A stretch of 39,586 nt of DNA from Jatrophihabitans sp. (GCA_025963285.1 JAOPUX010000203.1:1-39586); one strand, 5' to 3'. Positions 10,427-18,703 are shown, numbered from the stretch's first letter. The notes: generated from the letters alone by a model not told the origin. Translations and numbers: made by a program.

Positions 10427-10472
10427 CCCGTCCCGCCTGGCACCGGGGAAGTGGTGCCAGGAGGGGGACGGG
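10427..10472 (-). ncRNA. mraW-motif-like RNA hairpin upstream of rsmH
   Basis: On the reverse strand a long hairpin sits between mraZ and rsmH. An outer 8-bp stem pairs CCCGTCCC with GGGACGGG, and an inner 9-bp stem pairs CCTGGCACC with GGTGCCAGG, with a small asymmetric internal loop between them. The terminal loop reads ACTTCCCC. The actinobacterial mraW RNA motif is, as I recall it, a single hairpin upstream of mraW with a conserved CUUCCCC loop, which this matches in position and loop. Its mechanism is not known. The hairpin lacks a following T-run, so it is not a typical terminator. Confidence 0.75.
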
Positions 10473-10509
10473 AGGAGGCCGAACCGAATCTCGCCAGATC
10501 AGCGGTGGG

Positions 10510-10941
10510 TCAGAGGACGCCGGGCAGCACCTCTTCGGCGATGTCGGCGAAGGCCTGCTCGGAGCCCTCGAGGTAGGTCTGCCACGCCTCGGCGTTCCAG
10601 ACCTCGATGCGGCTGTTCGCGCCGATGACGACGCAGTCCTTGACCAGGCCGGCGTACTCCCGCAGCTGCGGCGGCACGGTGATGCGGCCTTGCGTGTCCG
10701 GGTTCTCGCGGGACGCGCTGGCGAAGAGCACGCGGCCGTAGTCCCGGACCCGCCGGTCGGTGACGGGCGCGCTGGCCAGGGCCGAGGTGAAGCGGGTGAA
10801 CTCGTCGGTGGGGAAGACGAACAGGCAGCGCTCCTGGCCTTTGCAGATCACGAGCCCTCCCTCCAGATCGGGCCGGAACCGCGCGGGTAGCGCGAGGCGG
10901 CCCTTGTCGTCGAGGCGCGGCGTGTGGGTGCCGAGGAACAC
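10510..10941 (-). CDS. mraZ: Transcriptional regulator MraZ
   Basis: DNA-binding protein that heads the division/cell-wall cluster and represses its own promoter in studied bacteria. I choose GTG 10939-10941, which gives the usual 143 residues beginning [13 protein letters not shown] after the start codon, with GGAGG at 10950-10954 as ribosome site. A longer frame to 10974 adds eleven unconserved residues. Two SpoVT/AbrB-like halves are visible: [13 protein letters not shown] near the N-terminus and [18 protein letters not shown] in the second half. MraZ boxes overlap its promoter, consistent with autoregulation. Confidence 0.96.
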   Translation of the reverse strand: MFLGTHTPRLDDKGRLALPARFRPDLEGGLVICKGQERCLFVFPTDEFTRFTSALASAPVTDRRVRDYGRVLFASASRENPDTQGRITVPPQLREYAGLVKDCVVIGANSRIEVWNAEAWQTYLEGSEQAFADIAEEVLPGVL

Positions 10942-11003
10942 CGACACCACCTCCGACTCCGCACCACCGGCCACCCCGTCGGATGGCCTGCTGATGGTTT
11001 ATT

Positions 11004-11028
11004 CCCCATTGCTCCCCACCGTACCCCA
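11004..11028 (-). promoter_or_regulatory. MraZ operator: three TGGGG boxes at 10-bp period
   Basis: Read on the reverse strand, TGGGG occurs at 11004-11008, 11014-11018 and 11024-11028, each separated by exactly five bases. A degenerate fourth box (TGGTG) follows at 11034-11038, also in register. This is the known architecture of MraZ sites: short G-rich boxes repeated every helical turn upstream of mraZ. The boxes flank and touch the -10 element, so binding would block the promoter. Confidence 0.85.
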
Positions 11029-11045
11029 CCACTCACCACCGTCAA
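11018..11045 (-). promoter_or_regulatory. Promoter of mraZ / division cluster
   Basis: On the reverse strand TTGACG (11040-11045) and TACGGT (11018-11023) are separated by 16 bases, a good match to a housekeeping sigma promoter. The predicted transcript would begin near 11011, leaving an untranslated leader of about 70 bases before the mraZ GTG. The -10 is interleaved with the MraZ boxes. Confidence 0.7.
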
Positions 11046-11052
11046 TCCCATT

Positions 11053-11134
11053 CGCCCCGGCGTGGCGGCATAGTCGCCCCGGCGTCGCGGCATAGTCGCC
11101 CCGGCATGGCGGCATAGTCGCCCCGGCGTGGCGG
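11053..11134. repeat. 22-bp tandem repeat, 3.7 copies
   Basis: Three full units at 11053-11074, 11075-11096 and 11097-11118, and a partial unit to 11134, follow the pattern CGCCCCGGCGTGGCGGCATA plus GT, with one substitution each in units two and three. The array lies between the divergent mraZ and moxR transcription units, upstream of both promoters. No coding role is evident. It is followed by inverted repeats at 11139-11152 (CCGGT/ACCGG) and 11141-11173 (GGTACTG/CAGTACC). Confidence 0.85.
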
Positions 11135-11211
11135 CCCGCCGGTACTGACCGGCCTCATCGCACGGCCAGTACCCGATGTCGGAATCGGTAGGCATACTCG
11201 ACTCCTGGCGT

Positions 11212-11230
11212 CGGGTGATCACCTGACCCG
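11212..11230. promoter_or_regulatory. Palindrome in moxR leader, possible operator
   Basis: A perfect 10-bp palindrome GGTGATCACC (11214-11223) overlaps a larger inverted repeat CGGGT/ACCCG (11212-11216 and 11226-11230), ten bases before the moxR start. A weak -10 candidate CATACT lies at 11193-11198. The bound protein, if any, cannot be named from the sequence. Confidence 0.35.
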
Positions 11231-11240
11231 TACACGGGGG

Positions 11241-12314
11241 ATGGATTCGTTGGACCACGCGCAGCCCGCCGGCACCTTCGGTGGCACCCACGCCGCACTT
11301 CCGCCGCAGACGGCCCCGGCTCCGAGCCCCCAGGCCGTCGCCGCCGCGGCGGCCCGGATCACGGCCAACATCGATCAGGTCATCGAGGGCAAGCACGACA
11401 CCGTGCGGCTCGGCGTGGCCGTGCTGCTCGCTGAGGGGCACCTGCTGATCGAGGACGTCCCGGGTGTCGGCAAGACGACGTTCGCCAAGGCTCTCGCCCG
11501 CTCGATCGACTGCTCGGTCCGCCGCCTGCAGTTCACCCCGGACCTCATGCCCGTCGACGTCACCGGCGTCAGCGTTTACAACGCCGAGCAGCGGAACTTC
11601 GAGTTCAAGCCCGGCCCCGTCTTCGCCAACATCGTGGTGGGTGACGAGATCAACCGTGCCTCTCCGAAGACGCAGTCGGCGCTGCTGGAGTGCATGGAGG
11701 AGCGGCAGGTCACCGTCGACGGCACCACCTACAAGCTGGAGGCGCCGTTCCTCGTGCTGGCCACCCAGAACCCGATCGACATGGTGGGCACCTATCCCCT
11801 GCCCGAGGCCCAGCGCGACCGTTTCACCGCCCGCATCTCCATGGGCTACCCGGATCGCAACGCCGAGATCGCGATGCTCTCCGAGCATGCCTCGGCCGAT
11901 CCGCTCGATGTCCTGCTCCCGGTGGCCGACGCGGCCGAGATCCGCTCGCTGATCGCTGGCGTGCGCGCGATCCACGTCGCCGAGGCGCTCAAGGCCTACG
12001 CGGTCGATCTCGCCGAGGCCACCCGGCAGGCCGTCGATGTGCGCCTCGGCGCCTCACCGCGTGCCACCCTGCAGCTGCTGCGTGCGGCCAAGGCGTGGGC
12101 GGCACTCGACGGGCGCGGCTACGTCATCCCGGACGACCTGCTCTTCCTGCTGGTCCCGGTGCTGGCCCACCGGCTGCTGCTCACCGCCGATGCCCACGTG
12201 GCGGGGCGCACCCCGCAGGACGTGCTGGCCCAGATCGCACGGACCGTGCCGATCCCGCAGCCGGCAGGTTCGAACGGCACCGCACCCACCGGCATACCCA
12301 CCGCGGCCCGCTGA
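11241..12314 (+). CDS. MoxR-family AAA+ ATPase
   Basis: Chaperone-like ATPase of the MoxR family, usually encoded with DUF58 and transglutaminase-like partners, as here. It has 357 residues. Walker A GVGKTT is at 75-80 (Lys78), and Walker B is VVGDEINRA with Asp135-Glu136. The sensor motif LATQNPID, the GTYPLPEAQRDRF motif and the C-terminal lid domain (RATLQLLRAAKAWAAL) are also present. The first 30 and last 20 residues are Ala/Pro-rich and variable. Start ATG 11241 follows GGGGG directly. The DUF58 gene begins two bases after the stop, so the two are probably co-transcribed and translated together. The cellular substrate of this MoxR type is not established. Confidence 0.92.
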   Translation: MDSLDHAQPAGTFGGTHAALPPQTAPAPSPQAVAAAAARITANIDQVIEGKHDTVRLGVAVLLAEGHLLIEDVPGVGKTTFAKALARSIDCSVRRLQFTPDLMPVDVTGVSVYNAEQRNFEFKPGPVFANIVVGDEINRASPKTQSALLECMEERQVTVDGTTYKLEAPFLVLATQNPIDMVGTYPLPEAQRDRFTARISMGYPDRNAEIAMLSEHASADPLDVLLPVADAAEIRSLIAGVRAIHVAEALKAYAVDLAEATRQAVDVRLGASPRATLQLLRAAKAWAALDGRGYVIPDDLLFLLVPVLAHRLLLTADAHVAGRTPQDVLAQIARTVPIPQPAGSNGTAPTGIPTAAR

Positions 12315-12316
12315 CC

Positions 12317-13648
12317 GTGCCCGGCCAGCGCACCGGCTTCACCACCCGGGCGAGCTGCCTGCTCGCTGCGGGGGGCACGGCGCTGGCCTGTGGCCTGCTG
12401 CTCGGCATCGTCGACCTGGCGCGGGCCGGGGTGCTCGCCCTGGCCGTGCCGCTGATCTCGTCGCTCGTCGTGGTCCGCTCGCGGGTGCGCATAGCCAACC
12501 GCCGCAGCATCGAGCCGGCCCGCGCGACCTCCGGCGACACCGTGGTCGTGCAGCTGACGATGACCAACCGCTCGCTCATCCCCACCGGCGCACTGATGCT
12601 GGAGGACCAGCTGCCGCCGCAGTTCTCCGGCCGCGCCCGGTTCGTGCTCGACGGCCTGCTCGGCCGCGAGAGCCGCACGGTCTCCTACCGGATGCCCCGG
12701 CTGCCCCGTGGCCGCTACCGCACCGGACCGCTGCACCTGCGTCTCACCGACCCGTTCCACCTCGTCGACGTGCGGCGCTCCTTCACCGCCACCACCGAGG
12801 TGCTGATCACGCCGAGGATCGACCCGCTGCCCGGCGACGAGCCGCCCCGCTCGATCGACATCGGCGACGACGCCGGCAGTCACTCGATCGGCGCCCGCGG
12901 GGCCGACGACGTCTCCACCCGCGAGTACCGCACCGGCGACGACCTCCGCAAGATCCACTGGCGCTCGTCGGCGCGAACCGGCGTGCTGCAGGTTCGGCAG
13001 GAGGAGCGGCCCTGGCAGGGGCAGCTCTCCCTGCTCCTCGACCTGCGGCTGGGCGCCCACGTCCAGGAGGCGGTGGAGGCACGCCGCGAGGACGGTGACG
13101 AACGGCAGCAGAGCAGCCTCGAGTGGGCCATCAGCGCCGCGGCCAGCATCGGCACCCACGCCCTGGTGGCCGGACGCACGCTGGACCTGCTCTGTGACCC
13201 GACCGCCGCGGCGCCGGCCCGGATGAGCCAGGCCAGCCAGCTGGCCGGCTACCTCGCCACGGTGCAGGGCAGCAGCAACCCGAACCTCTCGCCGTTCGCC
13301 GGCTCGCTGCGCTCGCTCTCCCAGGAGTCGACGGTGATCGCCGTGCTCGGCGACGTCGACCCGGCAAGCCTCAGCGTCCTCAGCCAGGTACATCCGCGTG
13401 GCTCGTCCCGTACCGCGATGGCCCTGCTCATCGACTCGGCCACGTGGCACGACGGCCCGGAGGCCTACCGCGGCTCCGGCGCCACCGCCCGCGTCCCGAG
13501 CAGTCATGTCGCCACCGCCGCGCAGGTGCTGCAGGCCGCCGGCTGGCAGACCGCGATCGTGCGCTGTGGCCAGCCGATCGCGCAGGCGTGGCGGACGGTC
13601 AGCACCACCGACGGCGCCAGCTCGCGCACGGTGGCGATGCTGCGATGA
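12317..13648 (+). CDS. DUF58 domain-containing membrane protein
   Basis: A 443-residue protein with two adjoining N-terminal membrane helices (about residues 10-50), a beta-rich middle region, and a C-terminal DUF58 domain. The DUF58 hallmark is the run ending in STREYRTGDDLRKIHW followed by RSSARTG, at about 195-225. The rest resembles a von Willebrand A-like fold with LLLDLR as a possible metal-site strand. The start is GTG 12317, two bases after the moxR stop. In similar operons MoxR, DUF58 and transglutaminase proteins are thought to act together at the membrane; the actual process is unknown. Confidence 0.9.
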   Translation: MPGQRTGFTTRASCLLAAGGTALACGLLLGIVDLARAGVLALAVPLISSLVVVRSRVRIANRRSIEPARATSGDTVVVQLTMTNRSLIPTGALMLEDQLPPQFSGRARFVLDGLLGRESRTVSYRMPRLPRGRYRTGPLHLRLTDPFHLVDVRRSFTATTEVLITPRIDPLPGDEPPRSIDIGDDAGSHSIGARGADDVSTREYRTGDDLRKIHWRSSARTGVLQVRQEERPWQGQLSLLLDLRLGAHVQEAVEARREDGDERQQSSLEWAISAAASIGTHALVAGRTLDLLCDPTAAAPARMSQASQLAGYLATVQGSSNPNLSPFAGSLRSLSQESTVIAVLGDVDPASLSVLSQVHPRGSSRTAMALLIDSATWHDGPEAYRGSGATARVPSSHVATAAQVLQAAGWQTAIVRCGQPIAQAWRTVSTTDGASSRTVAMLR

Positions 13649-16014
13649 CGGCCACCTACGCCCCGCCCGGAGCCTCTCCCGCGGGGCCACCACAGCCCGC
13701 CGCGCCGCCGGCCAGGCGCTCGTCGCCGGCACCGCAGCACGACGTCTCACGCACCTGGCTGGCGCTGCTGGCCAGCGGGCTCGGCATCCTGCCGCTCGAC
13801 GCGCTGTTCCGCGACAGCGGCTGGCTCTGGGACGCCTGGCTGACGATGCTGATCGTGGTCGGCCCCGCCGCAGTGCTGCGCCGCACCCGGGCCGCGTCGG
13901 CGTTGCAGATCTGGCTCGGCGTCGTCCTGCTCATACCGTGGCTGACGCTGCGCTTCGTCCACCAGCACGCGCTGGCCGGCGTCCTCCCCGGGCCGGGCAC
14001 CTGGCACGACATCCACCTGCTCTTCGTCTCGCTGCACCACACCACCACCAGCGAGGTGGCACCGGTACACACCACCGTGGCCGTGCGGTTCGTGGTCAGC
14101 CTGCTCTTCGGGCTGGTCGCCGCCCTGATCGACCTGACGGCGGTGGTGGCCCGGCACGGCGCCCTGGCCGGCGTGCCGCTGCTGGTGATCTTCACCGTCT
14201 CCGGTGCGGTGCCACGCACGCCCGTGTCGTGGCCGCTGTTCGTCTTCGCCGCCATCGCCTTCCTTATCCTGCTCGGCCTCGACTCACGGGACGACCTGCA
14301 GCGCTGGGGCCACTACGTGCCACGCTCGGGCCAGGCGGGCCGGCGCGCGGCCGGAGCACTGTCGGCCCAGCGCATCGCCGCCGGGGCCGTGCTGCTGGCC
14401 GTCCTCGTGCCGGTGTTCATCCAGTCGGACTCGCGCAACCTCATCGCCAACGCCTTCCACAACGGCTCGGCCCACGGCTCCGGCAGCTTCGGGGCCGGGG
14501 GCACCGGCGGCATCGACCCGTTCGTCTCGCTCACCGGCCAGCTCACCCGCACGCACCCGGTCTCGCTGCTCAAGGTGACCGTGGAGCACAGCGCAGGCAC
14601 CGGTTCGGTGGCCCCGTTCTACGGCCGCCTCAACGTCCTCTCCGACTACACCGGCGCGGGCTGGCAGGTGGCCGGGCGGGGCGCCTCGGAGAGTCTCGAC
14701 CAGACCCGGTTCGAGAGTTCGCCCGGCACGCCCCAGGCGCCGGACACCGCCTCGTTCAAGGCAGACATCACGGTCACCGGCCTCACCTCGGACCCACCCG
14801 TCTTCGTCCAGCCGGTGACCGTCTCCGGCCTGGACAGCGACACGCGGTGGAATCCGCAGGACCAGCTACTGATCGGCGGAACCACCCAGAGGGGCGAGAA
14901 GTACGACGTCACCTTCAATCAGCCCAACCCCACGGCTGCCGAACTCAACGCCGCGAACACGCTCGACCCGGCCCTGACGCCGTGGTTGCAGCTACCGAGG
15001 ATCGCCTCCTCGGTGCAGACCCTTGTCAGCACCCTCACGGCCAACGCCTCGACCCAGTACGAGAAGACGCTGGCCATCAACAACTACTTCACCAACCCGG
15101 CCAACGGCTTCGTCTACAGCCTCGCCACCCGCACCGGCGACAGCGGGGACGCCCTGGTCGACTTCCTGCAGAACAAGATCGGCTTCTGCCAGCAGTACGC
15201 GGCAGCCGAGGCCGTGATGCTGCGGCTGGCCAAGGTGCCGTCGCGAGTCGTGCTCGGCTACACCCACCAGCCGGCCGACAAGAGTGGCTCGTTCACCATC
15301 ACCACCGACGATGCCCACTCCTGGGTCGAGGCGTACTTCTCCGGCATCGGCTGGGTGCCCTTCGACCCCACTCCCATCGCCGGGATCTCCGGTGGCGCCG
15401 CAAGTGACCTGCCCTGGGCCCCGCACGCCGGCGTCAAGCCCCTCACGACCCCCAGCGGCCAGTCGAGCGGTCCCACGAACTCGGTGACGCTGCCCCCCAG
15501 GCGCCTCGACACCTCGTCGAGTTCGGTCAGCACCACGGTGAGCAGTAGCAGCGGGTCGTCCGGCGGCATCACCTCCGCCGTGGTGGGGGGCATCCTCGTA
15601 GTGCTGCTCGCAGCCGGTCTCACCCCGTCAGTGGTCCGCCGTCGCCGGCGCCGCCAACGGCTGCTGCGCGGGCGGGGCGGCGACCCGAGCGCGCTGTGGG
15701 ACGAGCTCAACGACACCGCCACCGACCTCGGCTTCGTCTGGTCCGACGCGCGTTCACCACGGCAGGTGGCCAGCTGGCTCTGTGCCTCCGCTGGCACGGC
15801 GGCGCCCCGGCTCGAGGCCCTGGCCGACGCGGTGGAGCAGCAGCGCTACGCCCCACCAGGCAGCGCCGGCGCCGACGGCCCGGCCCTGGCCCGCGACTAC
15901 GCCGAGGTCAGCACGCAGCTGCGCGCCGGCCGGGCTCGGCGCGATCAGCTCCGCGCCCGGTTCCTACCGGCCTCCCTCGGCTGGACGGCCCGGCTCCCCC
16001 GCCGTCGCCACTGA
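13645..16014 (+). CDS. Transglutaminase-like membrane protein (DUF3488/TgpA type)
   Basis: A 789-residue membrane protein. After a Pro/Ala-rich cytoplasmic start it has about six membrane helices within residues 30-250, a large extracytoplasmic region with a transglutaminase-like domain, another membrane helix near 645-665, and a cytoplasmic tail with a DUF4129-like helical part. The catalytic triad looks complete: Cys515 in IGFCQQYA, His558 in DDAHSWVE and Asp574 in WVPFDPTP. The start overlaps the DUF58 stop (ATGA). It is the last gene of the MoxR operon. Homologues are often called TgpA-like, but whether this one cross-links or cleaves protein is unknown. Confidence 0.92.
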   Translation: MTATYAPPGASPAGPPQPAAPPARRSSPAPQHDVSRTWLALLASGLGILPLDALFRDSGWLWDAWLTMLIVVGPAAVLRRTRAASALQIWLGVVLLIPWLTLRFVHQHALAGVLPGPGTWHDIHLLFVSLHHTTTSEVAPVHTTVAVRFVVSLLFGLVAALIDLTAVVARHGALAGVPLLVIFTVSGAVPRTPVSWPLFVFAAIAFLILLGLDSRDDLQRWGHYVPRSGQAGRRAAGALSAQRIAAGAVLLAVLVPVFIQSDSRNLIANAFHNGSAHGSGSFGAGGTGGIDPFVSLTGQLTRTHPVSLLKVTVEHSAGTGSVAPFYGRLNVLSDYTGAGWQVAGRGASESLDQTRFESSPGTPQAPDTASFKADITVTGLTSDPPVFVQPVTVSGLDSDTRWNPQDQLLIGGTTQRGEKYDVTFNQPNPTAAELNAANTLDPALTPWLQLPRIASSVQTLVSTLTANASTQYEKTLAINNYFTNPANGFVYSLATRTGDSGDALVDFLQNKIGFCQQYAAAEAVMLRLAKVPSRVVLGYTHQPADKSGSFTITTDDAHSWVEAYFSGIGWVPFDPTPIAGISGGAASDLPWAPHAGVKPLTTPSGQSSGPTNSVTLPPRRLDTSSSSVSTTVSSSSGSSGGITSAVVGGILVVLLAAGLTPSVVRRRRRRQRLLRGRGGDPSALWDELNDTATDLGFVWSDARSPRQVASWLCASAGTAAPRLEALADAVEQQRYAPPGSAGADGPALARDYAEVSTQLRAGRARRDQLRARFLPASLGWTARLPRRRH

Positions 16015-16092
16015 CCAGCAGCATGAGAACGCCCGCCTCAGCAGCGGCTGGGCGGGCGTTCTCGTTCGCGGCGATGCCGCGCGCTGGTCAGT
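16010..16092. terminator. Nested bidirectional hairpin between convergent genes
   Basis: Inner arms GAGAACGCCCGCC (16025-16037) and GGCGGGCGTTCTC (16051-16063) pair perfectly over 13 bp. Outer arms ACTGACCAGC (16010-16019) and GCTGGTCAGT (16083-16092) pair over 10 bp. The outer arms contain the stop codons of the transglutaminase gene and of the DUF3040 gene. There is no T-run, but the length and symmetry suit a two-way terminator or 3'-end stabiliser. Confidence 0.75.
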
Positions 16093-16462
16093 TCTCGTCG
16101 AAGCGGCGACGGAGGCGATCCTCCATGCGCGAACGCATGCCACCTGAGCGCTGCGGCCGCGGCGCGGTGGCGTCCGGCGAGGCGGGGGTGCCCCCGCGGC
16201 GACGAACGGTCTGGACCGCATAGGCACAACCTGCGACGAGCAGGACGAACCCGATCACACTGAGGAAGATCACCGTGGCGAGCAGCCCGACGAGTACCAG
16301 GCCCAGGCCCAGGGTGATCCCCAGGATCGACGTGATGAACGAGCTTCGCCGACGCGACCGCCCACGTGCCGAGCGCACGGCAGAGGCGAACTTGGGGTCT
16401 TCGGCGTACAGGGCCTGCTCGATCTCGTCGAGTAGCCGCTGTTCGTGCTCGGAGAGCGGCAC
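16088..16462 (-). CDS. DUF3040 domain-containing small membrane protein
   Basis: A 124-residue actinobacterial protein of unknown function. The start is GTG 16460-16462, chosen because GGAGGG lies four bases upstream and DUF3040 proteins typically begin with PLSEHEQRLLDEIEQAL right after the start. A longer frame to 16546 adds residues unlike the family. The N-terminal part is an acidic helix; a basic stretch RGRSRRRS is followed by two membrane helices (about 45-85) and a basic C-terminal tail. The topology suggests both ends are cytoplasmic. It converges on the transglutaminase gene, sharing a terminator hairpin. Confidence 0.88.
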   Translation of the reverse strand: MPLSEHEQRLLDEIEQALYAEDPKFASAVRSARGRSRRRSSFITSILGITLGLGLVLVGLLATVIFLSVIGFVLLVAGCAYAVQTVRRRGGTPASPDATAPRPQRSGGMRSRMEDRLRRRFDEN

Positions 16463-16548
16463 GGTGCCCTCCTTCGTCGCTGCGGCTTCGGGGCCGCGTG
16501 CGTATCTCAGGTTCACGGATTGGTCGGCAGACGTTCCTACCTCCATCG

Positions 16549-16577
16549 AGCATACGAGGCGTTTCGCCGGATCGAAA
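16549..16577 (-). promoter_or_regulatory. Possible promoter of the DUF3040 gene
   Basis: On the reverse strand TTTCGA (16572-16577) and TATGCT (16549-16554) are separated by 17 bases. The -10 is good and the -35 is weak. The gap up to 16680 also holds the end of the upstream dinB transcript; I see no other gene there. Confidence 0.4.
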
Positions 16578-16680
16578 GTTGTGATTCGGTTAAGTCGGCG
16601 GCCTGTCGCCGAAAACCCGGTTCAGCGGCTCGAATCGGCGCTCCCGGGCCGCCGATATCGCCTGATTCTGCCCATCCGGG

Positions 16681-17952
16681 CTACTCGCCGTCGCGCACGC
16701 TGAGACGGTTCTCCTGCACCGGGTCGTCACCGGGTGGCCCCAGCAGGCTCGCGTAGCGGATCGCACCCGCCCCGAACCGGCGACGCGCCTCGTCGATCAC
16801 GGCATCGGTGGCCCGTGGGGCCGGACCGGCCGCGAGGTCGTCGAAGCTCAGCTGTTCGGACACCGCCGCGGCCTCAGCCAGACCCTCGGCCTTCACGCCG
16901 ACGAGCCGGATCCGTGGCTGGTCGAGGCGCAGCGACCGGTAGAGCGAGAGCGCCGTGTCGTAGATCGTGGCAGTGGCATCGGTCCGGCCGGGCAGCGTGC
17001 GCACCCGGGTGACCGTGCTGAAGTCCGCAAAGCGGATCTTGATGCCGATGGTGCGGGCCACGACACCACGTTCGCGCACCCGCCGGGCGACCTCCCCCGC
17101 CAGGCCCAGCAGCTGCCGGGTGACCTCGGCCTCGGTGGTGAGGTCGTCGTTCACGGTGTGCTCGGCGCTGATCGACTTCTCTACCTCGTCGGCGCTCACG
17201 GCGCGGGGATCGATGCCCTGCGCGAGGGCGAAGAGATGCTCGGCCGACGAGGCGCCGACGCTGCGACGCAGGGTCTCGATGGGAGTGGCCGCAAGGTCTG
17301 CGACGGTGCGGATCCCGAGCCGGGCCAGTGGCTCGGCGGTGCGGGCGCCGACGCCCCAGAGCGCGGTGACCGGCAGCGGGTGCAGAAACGTCAGAACATC
17401 GGCGACCGGCACCACGAGCATGCCGTCGGGCTTGCACCGCGCCGAGGCCACCTTGGCCACGAACTTGGTGGGCGCCACCCCCACCGAGCAGGTGAGTGCC
17501 TGCTCGGCGAAGACGCGGCGGCGGATCGCCGCCGCGATCTCGGCCGGCCGGCCCTGCCGCCGCACGGCCGCCGCGACGTCGAGGAAGGCCTCGTCCAGTG
17601 AGAGCGGCTCGACCAGCGGTGTGACATCGCGCAGGATCGCCATGACGGCGGCCGAGGCCTCGGTATAGGCCTGCCGGTCCGGCGGCAGCACGATCGCGCG
17701 CGGGCAGCGCCGCAGTGCCTGGCTCATCGGCATGGCACTGCGGATGCCGTAGCGCCGAGCCTCGTAGGAGGCGGCGGCAACCACTCCTCGCGTGCCCCCG
17801 CCGACGAGCACCGGCTTGCCTCGCAGCTCCGGCCGGCGCCGGATCTCCACGCTGGCGAAGAAGGCGTCCATGTCGACGTGCAGCATGGTGCAGCCGGTGT
17901 CGTCGCCCTCCGACGATCCGGCTATGCGCGGTAGATCACCGCTGCGACCCAT
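16681..17952 (-). CDS. dinB: DNA polymerase IV (Y family)
   Basis: Low-fidelity translesion DNA polymerase of 423 residues. Catalytic acidic residues are visible in LHVDMDAFFASVE (Asp27, Asp29) and PLSLDEAFLDV. The two Phe in DAFF include the steric gate that excludes ribonucleotides. The helix-hairpin-helix part WGVGARTAEPLARLGI and the little-finger domain follow. Near the C-terminus QLSFDDL looks like a beta-clamp-binding motif. The start is ATG 17950-17952, ten bases after the methyltransferase stop; the first 22 residues are not conserved, so the true start could be a little downstream. I find no SOS box immediately upstream; a possible SOS promoter lies further up the same strand near 20083. 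Confidence 0.94.
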   Translation of the reverse strand: MGRSGDLPRIAGSSEGDDTGCTMLHVDMDAFFASVEIRRRPELRGKPVLVGGGTRGVVAAASYEARRYGIRSAMPMSQALRRCPRAIVLPPDRQAYTEASAAVMAILRDVTPLVEPLSLDEAFLDVAAAVRRQGRPAEIAAAIRRRVFAEQALTCSVGVAPTKFVAKVASARCKPDGMLVVPVADVLTFLHPLPVTALWGVGARTAEPLARLGIRTVADLAATPIETLRRSVGASSAEHLFALAQGIDPRAVSADEVEKSISAEHTVNDDLTTEAEVTRQLLGLAGEVARRVRERGVVARTIGIKIRFADFSTVTRVRTLPGRTDATATIYDTALSLYRSLRLDQPRIRLVGVKAEGLAEAAAVSEQLSFDDLAAGPAPRATDAVIDEARRRFGAGAIRYASLLGPPGDDPVQENRLSVRDGE

Positions 17953-17962
17953 GACGTGCCGC

Positions 17963-18703
17963 TCAGCCGCCGGGCCGGCGGGCGAGCAGCAGCTGGCGGC
18001 CGGCGATATCGGCGAACGGGTGGCGGGTGGCGGTGGCCGCCTCCAGCTCGGCCAGCGCCTCGCGGGCACCCGGCGCGTCGAGCGCGGAACCGGGGACCAG
18101 ATCGGTGAAGACGCCGACGCCGTGCACGCTCTCGACCTCGAGCCCGGCAGCGGCGCAGAGCTGGCGGACCGTCTCCGGGCTCAGCCCGGGCTGCTCGGCG
18201 TCGAGCTGGCCGAGCTCGCGAAGGGCAGCCGCGAGGTCGCCCGCGAGCGCCCGGCCGAGCACCCCGGCCACCGGGTTGGCGACGAGGACGCTGAGGAGGC
18301 CACCCGGACGCACCGCGGAGGCCATCGCGGCGAAGCCGGCCGCGGTGTCGTCGAGAACGTCGAGCACGCCATGGGCCAGGACCAGATCGAAGGTGCGGCC
18401 GTGCAGAACCTCGGGGAGGGCTTCGAGGTCACCCTGCACCGCATCGATCAGCGCATCGACGCCACCCTCGGCAGCGCGCCGGGTGAGGGTCGCCAGCGCG
18501 TCGACGCTGATGTCGACCACCGTGACCGCCGCGCCGAGCTGGGCGAACGGCACGGCGAAGGCACCGCTGCCGCCGCCGCAGTCGAGCACCGTGGGAGTGA
18601 CCACGCCCCCGGCCGACGCCGAGCGCAGCGCATCGGCCAGTAGCTGCCCGACAATGCCGGTACGCCCGGCTGCGAGGGGATCGCGTCGAAGGTCGTGGGC
18701 CAC
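17963..18703 (-). CDS. Class I SAM-dependent methyltransferase
   Basis: A 246-residue methyltransferase-fold protein. The SAM-binding motif I is VLDCGGGSGAFAVPFAQLG (about 39-57), followed by VTVVDIS (motif II) and DLVLAHGVLDVLDD (motif IV). The substrate cannot be deduced. The start is GTG 18701-18703, preceded by the -10-like TAGGCT six bases upstream, which suggests a leaderless transcript. The stop is ten bases from the dinB start, so the two genes may be co-transcribed. The same methyltransferase/polymerase IV neighbourhood is common in actinobacteria as far as I know, but a functional link is only inferred. Confidence 0.87.
   Translation of the reverse strand: MAHDLRRDPLAAGRTGIVGQLLADALRSASAGGVVTPTVLDCGGGSGAFAVPFAQLGAAVTVVDISVDALATLTRRAAEGGVDALIDAVQGDLEALPEVLHGRTFDLVLAHGVLDVLDDTAAGFAAMASAVRPGGLLSVLVANPVAGVLGRALAGDLAAALRELGQLDAEQPGLSPETVRQLCAAAGLEVESVHGVGVFTDLVPGSALDAPGAREALAELEAATATRHPFADIAGRQLLLARRPGG

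Noticed and set aside
10942..10974. Longer mraZ start
   Set aside because: Adds residues not found in the family and would place the GGAGG ribosome site within the coding sequence.
11053..11134. Short tandem array considered as CRISPR
   Set aside because: Units are directly adjacent without spacers and there are no cas genes.
12119..13750. 543-codon open frame antisense to the DUF58 gene
   Set aside because: Low-complexity Arg/Gly/Ala protein without motifs; explained by GC-rich codon structure.
16616..16680. Weak inverted repeat after dinB as a terminator
   Set aside because: Only 5-bp CCCGG/CCGGG arms with a loop of nearly 30 bases; not enough to support a call.
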